NCBI RefSeq assembly: GCF_025717605.1
Contig: NZ_JAJIRQ010000002.1
Location: 639,884-703,883, forward strand
Source of the DNA: Paucibacter sp. TC2R-5
Lineage (GTDB): Bacteria; Pseudomonadota; Gammaproteobacteria; Burkholderiales; Burkholderiaceae_C
Direction: 5' to 3'
DNA: 64,000 bases
Position numbers and translations under genes: made by a program. The notes beneath the pieces are model-generated. The model saw only the letters and a list, made by a program, of their open reading frames with translations. It searched no databases and was not told where the DNA came from. Shown one piece after another: positions 54,101 through 61,925 of the stretch. Each line of letters starts with the position of its first letter. The stretch's first letter is position 1.

Positions 54101-55476
54101 CTTTGCAGGCGTTGCACCAGAGCTTGCACGGCGGGGGGCTCCCAGCCCTGCGCCGCCTTGCCGGCCCAGGCGGCGAGCAGTAAACGCTCGGCCGCAGGAC
54201 CCAAGCTGTGCTCGCGCGACTCCAGCGCCGGTAGGTAGGCCAGGCAGTTTTCGTCCAGGCTGTCTTCGCCCAAGCGGGTGCCGATCACATGGGCCCAGCG
54301 GCCCCAGCCTTCATAGGGCGATGGGCTGCGCGAGCCCGATTCGCCGATGCAGAATTTGCGCGCTGCCGTCCAAGCCTTGGGGTCATCTTGCGCCAGCAAG
54401 CACATCACATAGATGCGCGCCATATCGGGGTCCAGCGCGTCGCGGCGTGCACCTGTGGCCTTGCGGATATCCTTGATGGCCGCTTCGAAGGCCATCACCG
54501 CCGGCGCCCACTCACCGCGCGCGGCCAGCTCGGCGCCTTCAAACATCGCCATGCTGGGGCCACTCAAGCCTTGCAGCAAATCGCGCATGCCCGCAAAGTC
54601 CAGCGCCTGCGCGCGCGCCTCGGCCAGCTGCGCGCGCAAGCCCGGCGCCACCGACAGCGGCTCGGCCTTGAAGCGACCTTCCAGCCAATGCGACATCAGC
54701 TTGGCGCGCGGGTCGGTGGAGGGCAGCAAGCTCATCGCCTGGCCCAGCAAGCCGGCGCGCAGGTCAGCCGCCATGCGGTCCAGCATCAGCGGCATCCAGG
54801 GCTGGGTCAGCGCGTCCAGCAAAAGCATGGGGTCGCCGTGCAACTCCATCAGCGGGCCCTTGAGGCTCTTCTCAAAGTCGGCCCGGCTGACGCCGGAAAA
54901 AATATACAGGCGCAACATCGCCAGCATCTCGGCGCGCGAGCGAAAGCTGATCCAGCCGATTTCGCGCCGCACATCGCCATAGCCGCCGCCCAAGACCCAG
55001 GCCAGTCGGCGCCAGTAGCTCGGCAATTGCGGTGGTTCCTCGCGCAGCAGCAGAAGCTGCATGCGGTCGCTGTGTTCACGCGGGTCCAGCACAAAGCCAT
55101 GGCCCGGTACCTGCTCGACCAAGCCACGGCGCAGCAGAGACTGCAGGCATTGCGCCGTTTGGCTCAGTTCAAACGGCAGGCCCCGCGCTCGGTCGACAGC
55201 GCCGCTGGCCTGCAGCCATTGCTGCACACCCTGCGCACCGCGCGTGCCGCCGCTGAGCAGCAGCGCGTCAAACACCTGTTGCTCATCGTCGGCATGCAAG
55301 GGCGGCGACGCTGGCTTGTTGGTTTTGGCGCCGCCAGAGGGGGCAGACTTGCTGTTCATGATTTCGGCTTTGATATGACGCGCTTTGGCCAGCAACTCCT
55401 CCTTGTTTTGTGACACCAGTCCGGCGATGGAGGCCGGGCGCGCATCAAAACTCGGGGGAGGAATCTTCTTGGCCAT
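51109..55476 (-). CDS. Very large SNF2-family helicase
   Basis: A 1455-residue DNA-translocating ATPase. The ATPase core is in the C-terminal third: Walker A LADDMGLGKTVQTLALLIDR, motif Ia LVLAPTSVCGNW, motif II VMDEAQALKN, motif III LSGTPVENRLADLW, then helicase C motifs YLDGSTPAAER, LISLKAGGFGLNLT and ATGRAHRMGQKRPV. The first about 950 residues are mostly helical with no domain I recognise, apart from a beta-rich segment before the ATPase (about 780-930) similar to the HepA/SNF2 N-terminal region. ATG 55476 is chosen (MAKKIPPPSF); longer forms run into the intergenic region. It lies upstream of ribH on the same strand. Confidence 0.88.
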   Translation of the reverse strand: MAKKIPPPSFDARPASIAGLVSQNKEELLAKARHIKAEIMNSKSAPSGGAKTNKPASPPLHADDEQQVFDALLLSGGTRGAQGVQQWLQASGAVDRARGLPFELSQTAQCLQSLLRRGLVEQVPGHGFVLDPREHSDRMQLLLLREEPPQLPSYWRRLAWVLGGGYGDVRREIGWISFRSRAEMLAMLRLYIFSGVSRADFEKSLKGPLMELHGDPMLLLDALTQPWMPLMLDRMAADLRAGLLGQAMSLLPSTDPRAKLMSHWLEGRFKAEPLSVAPGLRAQLAEARAQALDFAGMRDLLQGLSGPSMAMFEGAELAARGEWAPAVMAFEAAIKDIRKATGARRDALDPDMARIYVMCLLAQDDPKAWTAARKFCIGESGSRSPSPYEGWGRWAHVIGTRLGEDSLDENCLAYLPALESREHSLGPAAERLLLAAWAGKAAQGWEPPAVQALVQRLQSSGQLWLASWLAAAAERLEMGVITLNLQGKRAPASFLSAPREAWRDALAAITSLGDEKALTKPAGSTTELAWQLTLDAQGRVQDVEPLERSVSARGVAKLKPITLTKLKKSGAADARDNAVLRHIERSPYGGVNSFQIDGPQAAVALIGHPALMFADAPGQWVELVEAQPELEVLKRPRKDEAGQETGEEQFEFRIHPALVGIEPPRLFGYFGSNHEAEAARRDSLRILRDGPQRARLIRVSSAQKRVAELVAQGWAVPVSATAELGAALQVLSGLFQLHSDAEAGQMVAGDSRLRARLFPLGDGLQLQLVAQPFGGFGPAVTPGQGRARLMCMHEGVSLATERDLAAEHAARLTVLDALPFLDPELGPESPWMLADAEEALRAVEVLPGLPGIAALDWPKGKPLRVTPVASQSLTVQVSSGRDWLGLNGEAQLDEGRVIGLQELLTLARASRSRFVRLGEGEYLALSEQLRQQLRDLDALGQLKKDQLQLPHAVASWLDETLIDMAVDGDKSWHSRMDALAGAAALQPALPAGLRAELRSYQMEGFAWMTRLARAGLGACLADDMGLGKTVQTLALLIDRAELGPALVLAPTSVCGNWLEETAVFAPGLRATVYGESSDPADRAGLIEAAGPGDVLVVSYALAQIDGELFANKQWATLVMDEAQALKNAATKRAKSVAEFKADFRLALSGTPVENRLADLWSIMNLINPGLLGSAAQFSERFATPIEKHQDAPARQRLRRLVSPFLLRRTKTQVLQDLPARTEIVHLVQPSSEEKSFLEALRRSAQDAVASAAKNGQAAPMQVLAELMRLRRAACDPRLVAPELGLVGSKLGEFERIVRELVDGSHKALVFSQFTDFLKILAERLDSMGVKYQYLDGSTPAAERTKRVAAFQRGEGEVFLISLKAGGFGLNLTMADYVLIVDPWWNPAAEDQATGRAHRMGQKRPVTVYRLVTAGSVEERIIDLHRDKRGLADGILEGQEEATVLDAQALAALLRG

Positions 55477-55553
55477 ATTGCATTGGAGAGCGAAGCGCGC
55501 AGTATGCCTACCCGCGCGGCCCCAAGCGCTTGTCGGGCAAGCGGGGTCTGCTC

Positions 55554-55569
55554 TGTGATGCAAGTCACG
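55554..55569. promoter_or_regulatory. CRP/Vfr-like binding site
   Basis: TGTGA-tgcaag-TCACG matches the CRP consensus TGTGA-N6-TCACA at nine of ten defined positions. It lies between the divergent SNF2 helicase (78 bp from its start) and the metallo-beta-lactamase-fold phosphodiesterase (161 bp from its start). Confidence 0.5.
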
Positions 55570-55729
55570 CGTCCCGCTCCCCAGCCCGCTCGGGGCTCAA
55601 ATGCGCACACAAAGCCGGTAATGCTCACTTGCTTTAGCCGCTGGGCACCGTACATTGCAGTCAAGCGCCGGATCTGTTCTCTCAAGGCTCCACCTGCAGC
55701 GGCGCAAAAATCTAATTTCGATCCACCCC

Positions 55730-56518
55730 ATGAAAATACGCGTCCTTGGTTGCTCCGGTGCAATTGCGTCCGGTTACAAGACCACCGCCTTTTTGCTGGA
55801 CGACTGCATCTTGATCGACGCCGGTACCGGTGTCGGTGATTTGCCGCTAGAAGCAATGGCGCGAATTGACCATATCTTGGTCAGTCACTCGCACTTGGAC
55901 CATGTGTTGGCGATCCCGCTGATGGCCGATGCGGTGCTGCGCATGCGCGAGGTCGCCGGGCGGCCACCGATCCAGATCCACGCGCTGCCAGAGACCTTGG
56001 ACGCCTTGCGCCGGCATATTTTCAATGGCGTCATCTGGCCCGACTTCACCCGCCTGCCCAGCGCGGCGCATCCGGTGCTGAGCCTGCACCCCTTCGAGCT
56101 GGGCCAGCGCTTGATGCTGCGGGGGGCTGATGAGAAAACACGCGAGATTGAGGTCATCACCGCCGCGCACACGGTGCCTGCGGTTGGCTTTGCGGTCAGC
56201 GGCGCCCAGGGTAACTGGGTCTTCACAGGGGATACCGGCCCCAACCCGCTGCTTTGGCAGCGTTTGGCCGACATGCCGCTGGCGCATTTGGTGATAGAAA
56301 CCGCGTTTGGCGATGACGAGCAGCGCCTCGCCCAGGTCAGCCGCCATTTATGCCCTTCGGCATTGAGTTTGGAGCTGGCCCAGTTGGGCGGCAGCGTCGA
56401 GGTGCATATCACCCACATCAAGCCGGGCGAAGACGAAGCCGTGATGGGGGCCGTCTCCGCACTGGCCACGCCGCACCGCATCAGCGCGCTGAAGGCGGGG
56501 GATGAGATGGTGTTTTAG
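55730..56518 (+). CDS. Metallo-beta-lactamase-fold 3',5'-cyclic-nucleotide phosphodiesterase-like protein
   Basis: A 262-residue zinc hydrolase. Metal motif HSHLDHV (residues about 49-55), later VITAAHTVPA, VFTGDTGPNP and ITHIKPGEDE. Overall layout fits the class II cAMP phosphodiesterase family commonly annotated in beta-proteobacteria; other MBL-fold hydrolases cannot be excluded. No signal peptide. ATG 55730 is chosen because MKIRVLGCSG is the natural start of the first beta strand. An intrinsic terminator follows the stop, and a CRP-like site lies upstream. Confidence 0.78.
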   Translation: MKIRVLGCSGAIASGYKTTAFLLDDCILIDAGTGVGDLPLEAMARIDHILVSHSHLDHVLAIPLMADAVLRMREVAGRPPIQIHALPETLDALRRHIFNGVIWPDFTRLPSAAHPVLSLHPFELGQRLMLRGADEKTREIEVITAAHTVPAVGFAVSGAQGNWVFTGDTGPNPLLWQRLADMPLAHLVIETAFGDDEQRLAQVSRHLCPSALSLELAQLGGSVEVHITHIKPGEDEAVMGAVSALATPHRISALKAGDEMVF

Positions 56519-56564
56519 GTCCTCCAGTAGCAAGCCCTGTGTTGGCTTGTGCGGCAGTTGAACT

Positions 56565-56596
56565 AAAAGCGCCTACCCGGGCGCTTTTTGTTTTTT
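56565..56596 (+). terminator. Rho-independent terminator after the phosphodiesterase gene
   Basis: Perfect 9-bp stem AAAAGCGCC / GGCGCTTTT with a 6-nt loop, followed by a T-rich tract (TTGTTTTTT). Confidence 0.88.
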
Positions 56597-56755
56597 CCAA
56601 GGCGAATGGCTGAGCAAGCTGGAGCTGACAAAAAACGTCACATTGACACCTCGCCGACAGAATTGCGCCCACTGAAGTGACCATTTTTGTCAGTTGCCTG
56701 GCGCGCCCACCGGGTCAAGCGTGAGAAAGCACACGGAAACTCCGGTAAAAATACC

Positions 56756-56771
56756 TGGCATGACCCCTGCA
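56756..56771 (+). promoter_or_regulatory. Sigma-54 promoter for the pilin gene
   Basis: TGGCATGACCCCTGCA matches the sigma-54 consensus TGGCACG-N4-TTGCA with the invariant GG (56757-56758) and GC (56769-56770) exactly 10 bp apart. It lies 55 bp upstream of the pilin ATG. Type IV pilin genes of proteobacteria are classically driven by RpoN, usually with PilR. Confidence 0.8.
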
Positions 56772-56825
56772 TTCAGGGGGGTAGCCTCTACCCCTTTTCA
56801 ACACCCCCTCTGCAGGAGTCCCATC

Positions 56826-57260
56826 ATGAACATGAAGCGCGTACAACAAGGTTTCACCCTGATCGAACTGATGATCGTCGTGGCGATTATTGGTATTTTG
56901 GCTGCGGTGGCGATTCCGCAATATCGCGATTACACGTCGAAGTCCAAAGCTGCGTCCGGTTTGTCTAGCCTGAATGCATACAAGCAAGCGGTGTCCATCT
57001 GTGCTCAAGAGACAAGTACGCTCACCGGATGCAATTTGGGCACGAATGGCATCCCTGCCACGATGGCAACCCCATTGATCAGCTCGGTCGCGATCACCGA
57101 CGGAGTGATTACCGCAGCCGTGCCAGCCAATGCGATGGGCAATACTGCAGCGGGTTCAATCATCCTGACACCAACGTCTGGCGCCGCATCGATTACTTGG
57201 GCCATCACATCAACAGGCATGCCATCAGCCGTTTCCACCGCTTTAGCTAAGAACAACTGA
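56826..57260 (+). CDS. pilA: Type IV pilin (PilA/PilE type)
   Basis: A 144-residue type IVa pilin. The short basic leader MNMKRVQQG is followed by the prepilin peptidase site [21 protein letters not shown] with Glu5, then an alpha-helical spine and a small globular head. Two cysteines (in VSICAQE and TGCNLG) lie close together rather than forming a usual C-terminal D-loop. AGGAG precedes the ATG by 7 bp. Single gene with its own sigma-54 promoter and terminator. Confidence 0.93.
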   Translation: MNMKRVQQGFTLIELMIVVAIIGILAAVAIPQYRDYTSKSKAASGLSSLNAYKQAVSICAQETSTLTGCNLGTNGIPATMATPLISSVAITDGVITAAVPANAMGNTAAGSIILTPTSGAASITWAITSTGMPSAVSTALAKNN

Positions 57261-57344
57261 TACGTCTATTCATGCAGGTATTCGCCCGGTAACTTGAAAC
57301 GAGGCAAGGAACTCCAACACCTCCACCGGGCCAAACCGAGCCCC

Positions 57345-57375
57345 AAAAAGCGCCCTTACCGGCGCTTTTTTATTG
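57345..57375 (+). terminator. Rho-independent terminator after the pilin gene
   Basis: 10-bp stem AAAAAGCGCC / GGCGCTTTTT with a 6-nt loop and a following T-rich stretch; it lies about 85 bp past the pilin stop and can act for the convergent hydrolase gene as well because its left arm is A-rich. Confidence 0.85.
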
Positions 57376-57400
57376 AGCAAGGCAAAACTAAAGCGATGGT

Positions 57401-58300
57401 CTATGCATCAGTTAAGCCGCCCGACTCCGCCACGCTCCTGATCCCCGCCACAAACCTCGGCCACAACTGCTCCGGCAAGTCATGGCCCATGCCTTCTATG
57501 ATGTCCAGCCGGGCGCCAGCAATCCGCCGCACCAGATCATGCGCGGCGGCAACCGGTATCAGCGGGTCTTTGTCACCGTGTTGAACCAGGGTCGGCGTCT
57601 TGATGCGGCCGAGTTGGCCGGCGCGGTGGGTGTCGGCGGCGATGGCCGCGAGTTGGCGCAAGACGCCGCGTGGGCGGTTGCTGCGCCGCAGCGAGGCCGA
57701 GATGCGCTGGCGCAGTTCGGCCTCGGGTGCCGGGTAGGCGGGGCTGCCGATCAGACGGAACAGCCTGTAAGTGCGCTCGGCCACGGCCGCAAAGTCATGC
57801 GGGTCGCTGGGCCGGCTGAGCAAGGCGCCGCGCACGCGCATCGATGGGCCGGGCAGCCTGTGGCTGCCGCTGCTGGTCATCATCAAGGTCAGACTTTTGA
57901 CCCGTTCGGGGGCGAGTAGCGCCAACTGCTGGGCGATCATGCCGCCCATCGAAGCGCCGCAAACATGGGCTCGGCGCAGCCCCAAAGCATCCAGCACCCC
58001 CAAGGCGTCGCGCGCCATATCGGCCAGGCTGTAGGGGCTGCGCACCGGCAGACGCAAGAGATGCTGAACCGAGGCGATGGCGATATTGGGCACGCCCAGC
58101 TGATCGAGGTGCTGGCTCAGGCCGGCGTCACGGTTGTCAAAACGGATGACCCGGAAGCCGGCCGCCAGCAGCTGCTGCACCAGGCCTTGCGGCCAAGCCA
58201 CCAACTGCATCCCCAAGCCCATGATCATCAACAAAGGTTCGGCGTCGGCCGGGCCCTGATCGTCGACTTCAAACCTCAAGCCATTGGCGGAAATTTGCAT
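57401..58300 (-). CDS. Alpha/beta hydrolase
   Basis: A 299-residue alpha/beta-fold hydrolase with the nucleophile elbow GASMGGMIAQ, oxyanion region LLMIMGLGMQL, acid in QHGDKDPLIP and terminal catalytic His in EGMGHDLPE. No signal peptide. The ATG at 58300 gives the usual N-terminus MQISANGLRFEV. It is 19 bp downstream of a second hydrolase gene on the same strand and near the wax ester synthase; a role in ester or lipid hydrolysis is inferred. Confidence 0.87.
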   Translation of the reverse strand: MQISANGLRFEVDDQGPADAEPLLMIMGLGMQLVAWPQGLVQQLLAAGFRVIRFDNRDAGLSQHLDQLGVPNIAIASVQHLLRLPVRSPYSLADMARDALGVLDALGLRRAHVCGASMGGMIAQQLALLAPERVKSLTLMMTSSGSHRLPGPSMRVRGALLSRPSDPHDFAAVAERTYRLFRLIGSPAYPAPEAELRQRISASLRRSNRPRGVLRQLAAIAADTHRAGQLGRIKTPTLVQHGDKDPLIPVAAAHDLVRRIAGARLDIIEGMGHDLPEQLWPRFVAGIRSVAESGGLTDA

Positions 58301-58319
58301 ATTGAATGAAGAAATCGGC

Positions 58320-59156
58320 TCAGATCGGCATGCGGTAAAACCAGCGCTTGGCGCCCTGCGGCTCAAACGCCGCCCAATGTTGCGGGTCTTGCGTGAGCCG
58401 GTCCGCCAACGCAAACAGCGCCAAGGGGTTCAGCCCCAGGCCCAGATGGCTGGCATGCACCTCGATGTTCTCGCTGTGGCCCACCGACGGGTCGGGCTCG
58501 ATGACGCTGCAGCGCCAGGAAACGATGCCGTCGCTGCGCGAGTAGATCGAGGTCGTGGGCACCGGCGGCGTCTTGCGGATCTGCGCCAGCATCTGCGGGT
58601 CACCAACGTGCCGCCCATTCATCAGCTCGAAAAAGCGCCAGGCATTGGTGGCCCTGGGGTGGCCGGTGAAGGGCGTGCCCAGCGTGACCACGCAGCGCGT
58701 GTGGTCGGGCAGCTCCTTGGCCAACTCGCGCGCATAGATGCCGCCCAAACTCCAGCCGACCAGGCTCACCGGCCGCGCATGACGCTTGAACAGGGCCTTG
58801 ACGTCGGCGCTGCATTGCTCCAACACGCCGTGGCGCGGGCCGAAGTTGAAGCCTTGGTGCCAAGGGTGAGTCTCGTAACCCAGGCTGTCGAGAAAGCGCC
58901 GCAGCGGCTGGGTCGTCACATCATTGGCGCCCAGGCCGGGGAAGACGATCACCGGGTGCCCATCGCCCCGCGGCAGCTTGCGCAGCCAGGGCGTGGCCGC
59001 CAGCAGCGCCGCATATTCCCAGGGCGCGCGGCCCTCCAGCATCATCAAAAAAGCATTGGGCGCGGGGAAATCAGGCAGCAATGGGGTCGCTTCGTCGGGC
59101 GTGTTCGCCGAGGGGGCGGCAGATTTCTTCGGTGCGGGGCGAGAAGTGGATCGCAT
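58320..59156 (-). CDS. Alpha/beta hydrolase, lipase/PGAP1-like
   Basis: A 278-residue hydrolase with HPVIVFPGLGAND at the oxyanion region, nucleophile elbow VGWSLGGIYAREL and VVTLGTPFTG, a pattern typical of triacylglycerol lipase and PGAP1-like enzymes. The catalytic acid may be in SRSDGIVSW and the His in HASHLGLG. No clear signal peptide. It sits between another hydrolase and the wax ester synthase, all on the same strand, which suggests neutral-lipid turnover. Confidence 0.83.
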   Translation of the reverse strand: MRSTSRPAPKKSAAPSANTPDEATPLLPDFPAPNAFLMMLEGRAPWEYAALLAATPWLRKLPRGDGHPVIVFPGLGANDVTTQPLRRFLDSLGYETHPWHQGFNFGPRHGVLEQCSADVKALFKRHARPVSLVGWSLGGIYARELAKELPDHTRCVVTLGTPFTGHPRATNAWRFFELMNGRHVGDPQMLAQIRKTPPVPTTSIYSRSDGIVSWRCSVIEPDPSVGHSENIEVHASHLGLGLNPLALFALADRLTQDPQHWAAFEPQGAKRWFYRMPI

Positions 59157-59195
59157 GCAGGCGGTGCAGAAAACTAAAAGGTGTCTCGCTGCATA

Positions 59196-60710
59196 TTAGC
59201 GCTTGGGAGCGGCGCGCTTGCGCGCCGGCTTGGGCTTGGCGGCCTCCTGGGCCGAGGGCAGGGCCAAAAACTCCATGAACGCCGTCTCGATATAGGCCGC
59301 CAATGCGGCAGTCTCCGGCAGTGCTTGGCCGCAGGCCATGATGCCGATGTCCAGCGAAGCATCAAAGGTCTGCACGGTGATGTTCAGCGCCATGCCGTGC
59401 ACGATGATGGAGGCGGGGTAGTTGGTCAGCACGCGCGCGCCGGCCAGGTAGAGCGGCACGGTCGGCCCCGGCACATTGGAGATCACCAGATTGGCCACCA
59501 CCGGCAGCTTGTCCGCCGCACGCAAGCGCCCATAGAGCAGCGCGCCGGCCTGCATCAGCCAGGGCACGCCGATCGAGGGGTAGTCGCTGGGCATCAAGTC
59601 CTTGACCTGATCCAGCTCGCTTTTCATCGCAGCGGATGCCGCCAAGACATGGGCGAGGCGCTTGGCCGGGTCGGCCAGATGGGTGCCCAGGCTGACCAAG
59701 CTCATCGTCGCCTGCGTGTTGGCGGTGGCGTCGCCCTTGGCCCGCATCGACACCGGCACCGCTGCCACCAGCGATTTGGGCGGCAGTGGCCCGAGCTTGG
59801 CGAACAAGCGCCGCAGCGCCCCGCCGCAGATGAAGAGCAGCGCGTCGTTGAGGCTGGCGCCATGCAGGCGCCTTGTTCGGTTCAGCGCCAGCAGTGGCAG
59901 GCTGACGGTCGAAAAGCTGCGCTCGGCCGACAAACTGGTGTTGAGCCTTGTGCGCGGCGCCAGGCCGACATTGCGGACCCGCTCGGCCTTGGCTTGCGCG
60001 CTGGGCGGCTCCGGGCTGAGCCAATCGTGCAAGCTGCTGCCGGCGGCGTCCAGCGCGGTGCGCGCAGCCATCATGCTGAGCGTGCCTGCGGCACCGGGCA
60101 GGGCCTTGGCCAGGCTGAGGGTTTGTTGCCACTGGTGTGCAATCGCGCCGCGCAACATGCCGGCCGCACCCAGCTGCACCCGCCGCGTCCTCACCGCCGG
60201 TAGCTTGCGGCCATGTGGGTGCGCGCTCAGATCCAGAATCACCTCGGCCAGCGCCACGGCCGCCTTACCGTCCACCGCCGCATGATGCAGCTGCGAATAC
60301 AGGCCCACATATTGCTGCCCCTCGGGCCCCGGCTCCAGGCCCAGAAAGATATGGAACTTCCACAGCGGCAGGCTGCGATCCAGCAGCTGCGGATGCAGCA
60401 AGCTCACTTGTTGCTCCAGCGCCGCCACGCCGCTGCCGGGCGGCATCTCATAGCCGACGATATGCACATCCAAGTCCGGCTCGGCGTCCACCCAAGTCGG
60501 GTTGGCCAAGTTCAGCGGCATGCTTTCTAAGCGCCGGCGCAAGGCCGGCGCCAGCGGCAAACGGCTGGCCATATGCTCGCGCAGGTCTTGCAGATAGTCG
60601 CCGTCGTAATCGGCCGGCAGCTCCAGCACATGCAAGGCGCCGACATGCATAGGCATCTCGGCGGTTTCCAGGTGCAAGAAGGCGGCATCAAGGCCGGCGA
60701 GTTGTTTCAT
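59196..60710 (-). CDS. Wax ester synthase/diacylglycerol acyltransferase (WS/DGAT)
   Basis: A 504-residue bifunctional acyltransferase that makes wax esters and triacylglycerols from acyl-CoA. The active-site motif HHxxxDG appears as SQLHHAAVDGKAAV; the N-terminal LAGLDAAFLHLET and the later NVPGPTVPLYLAGA and SLNDALLFICGGALRR are characteristic. A basic Lys/Arg/Pro tail ends the protein. First of three same-strand lipid genes. Confidence 0.93.
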   Translation of the reverse strand: MKQLAGLDAAFLHLETAEMPMHVGALHVLELPADYDGDYLQDLREHMASRLPLAPALRRRLESMPLNLANPTWVDAEPDLDVHIVGYEMPPGSGVAALEQQVSLLHPQLLDRSLPLWKFHIFLGLEPGPEGQQYVGLYSQLHHAAVDGKAAVALAEVILDLSAHPHGRKLPAVRTRRVQLGAAGMLRGAIAHQWQQTLSLAKALPGAAGTLSMMAARTALDAAGSSLHDWLSPEPPSAQAKAERVRNVGLAPRTRLNTSLSAERSFSTVSLPLLALNRTRRLHGASLNDALLFICGGALRRLFAKLGPLPPKSLVAAVPVSMRAKGDATANTQATMSLVSLGTHLADPAKRLAHVLAASAAMKSELDQVKDLMPSDYPSIGVPWLMQAGALLYGRLRAADKLPVVANLVISNVPGPTVPLYLAGARVLTNYPASIIVHGMALNITVQTFDASLDIGIMACGQALPETAALAAYIETAFMEFLALPSAQEAAKPKPARKRAAPKR

Positions 60711-60803
60711 TGAAGGTGGTCCTTGCTTGCTGAAGACGGATGGGCTGCTTCATCGCTGCCGACTGAAAGCATACTCGCGTCCTTGCCTTGGAGAGCCGCG
60801 AAA

Positions 60804-61364
60804 ATGTTGCTGATGCGCACCGCCCTTGTGTCCCTACTTTGCCTCTTGCCTGTGCCGGTGTGGTCTGAGCCAAGCCAAGTGCTGTTGGTCCGCCATGCCG
60901 AGCGAGCCCTGGAGCCAGCCGGCGACCCCGCCCTCAGCCCGGCCGGCCAGCAGCGTGCGCAAGCCTTGGCCGCAGCGCTGACCCAGGCCGGAGTGACGGC
61001 CATCATCACGACCGAGTTCAGGCGCAGCGCTGAAACAGCCGCGGCACTGGCAGCACAGCTGGGCATCAGGCCGCAGGTGATTCCCGCGCGTGGGCGTGAC
61101 GCGGCCGCCCATGTCGGCGCTGTCGCCGCAGCGATACGCGCTCAAAACGGCGCGGTCCTGGTGGTAGGCCACAGCAACACCTTGCCGGCGATCGCCGCCG
61201 CCTTGGGTGCTCCCCTTCTGCCGGACCTTTGCGAAAGCAGCTTCAGTCATTTTTGGGTATTGACGCCAAACGCTCAACTCGGTGTTGCGCCTGCATTGCT
61301 GCGCCTGCGCTACGGGGCTGCCGATGAAATGCCCAGCGCCGGCGCGGCGACGGGCTGCCAATAG
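60804..61364 (+). CDS. Exported histidine phosphatase family protein
   Basis: A 186-residue protein with a short signal peptide (LVSLLCLLPVPVWS) and a phosphoglycerate-mutase-like histidine phosphatase domain: phospho-acceptor His in VLLVRHAERAL, FRRSAETAAALA and the second His in VVGHSNTLPAI. Expected to be periplasmic; substrate unknown. ATG 60804 is used because it begins the leader; an in-frame start at 60723 lies next to the wax ester synthase start. Confidence 0.87.
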   Translation: MLLMRTALVSLLCLLPVPVWSEPSQVLLVRHAERALEPAGDPALSPAGQQRAQALAAALTQAGVTAIITTEFRRSAETAAALAAQLGIRPQVIPARGRDAAAHVGAVAAAIRAQNGAVLVVGHSNTLPAIAAALGAPLLPDLCESSFSHFWVLTPNAQLGVAPALLRLRYGAADEMPSAGAATGCQ

Positions 61365-61367
61365 GTC

Positions 61368-61904
61368 TTAGCCGCGCTGCCAATCTTCTCGCAGCAGGCC
61401 CAACACTTCGCTGTCCACATATTCGCCGCGCAGGAAAATAACACCGCGCAGGCAGCCCTCAAAGCGTAGCCCCGCCTTCTCGGCGATGCGGCGCGAGGCC
61501 GTGCTGCCCGGCGCGACGCCACAACAAACCCGATTGATGCTGAAGTTATCGAACAGATAGTTGACCAGCGCCTTGGCGGCCGCGCTGCCGTAGCCTTGCC
61601 CGCGCAAGGCGGGGTCGTGAATTGCCCAACCCAGTTCGCGCGCCGTGGCGTAACGGTGCGCGTGGAAATGCGATACATCACCGATCACCTTGCCGTCCTC
61701 GGCGCAGACCAGCAGTTTTTCCGAGTCATCGCTAGAAAAGCCGTCCTCGGCAAAGCGCTTGTGAATGGACCGGGGGCTGCCCATGCGGGTTGACTCGAAC
61801 TCGCCGCGTTGCTCCATGGCCGCAGCCCGTTGGCAGAGCAGCGGCAGGTCGGCTTCGGTGACGTGGCGCAGGCTGATCTTCGGCGGCGATGCGGTGCTTT
61901 TCAT
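61368..61904 (-). CDS. GNAT acetyltransferase, RimJ/RimL-like
   Basis: A 178-residue acetyltransferase of the RimJ/RimL group: ISLRHVTEADLPLL at the start, LGWAIHDPALRGQGYGSAAA (acetyl-CoA loop), CGVAPGSTASRRIAEKAGLRFEG and a final YVDSEVLGLLREDW. These enzymes acetylate N-termini of ribosomal proteins or small amines; the substrate here is unknown. Convergent with the histidine phosphatase gene by 3 bp and 21 bp downstream of the binding-protein gene. Confidence 0.9.
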   Translation of the reverse strand: MKSTASPPKISLRHVTEADLPLLCQRAAAMEQRGEFESTRMGSPRSIHKRFAEDGFSSDDSEKLLVCAEDGKVIGDVSHFHAHRYATARELGWAIHDPALRGQGYGSAAAKALVNYLFDNFSINRVCCGVAPGSTASRRIAEKAGLRFEGCLRGVIFLRGEYVDSEVLGLLREDWQRG

Positions 61905-61925
61905 GATGTCAGCCTCACTTGGGCG

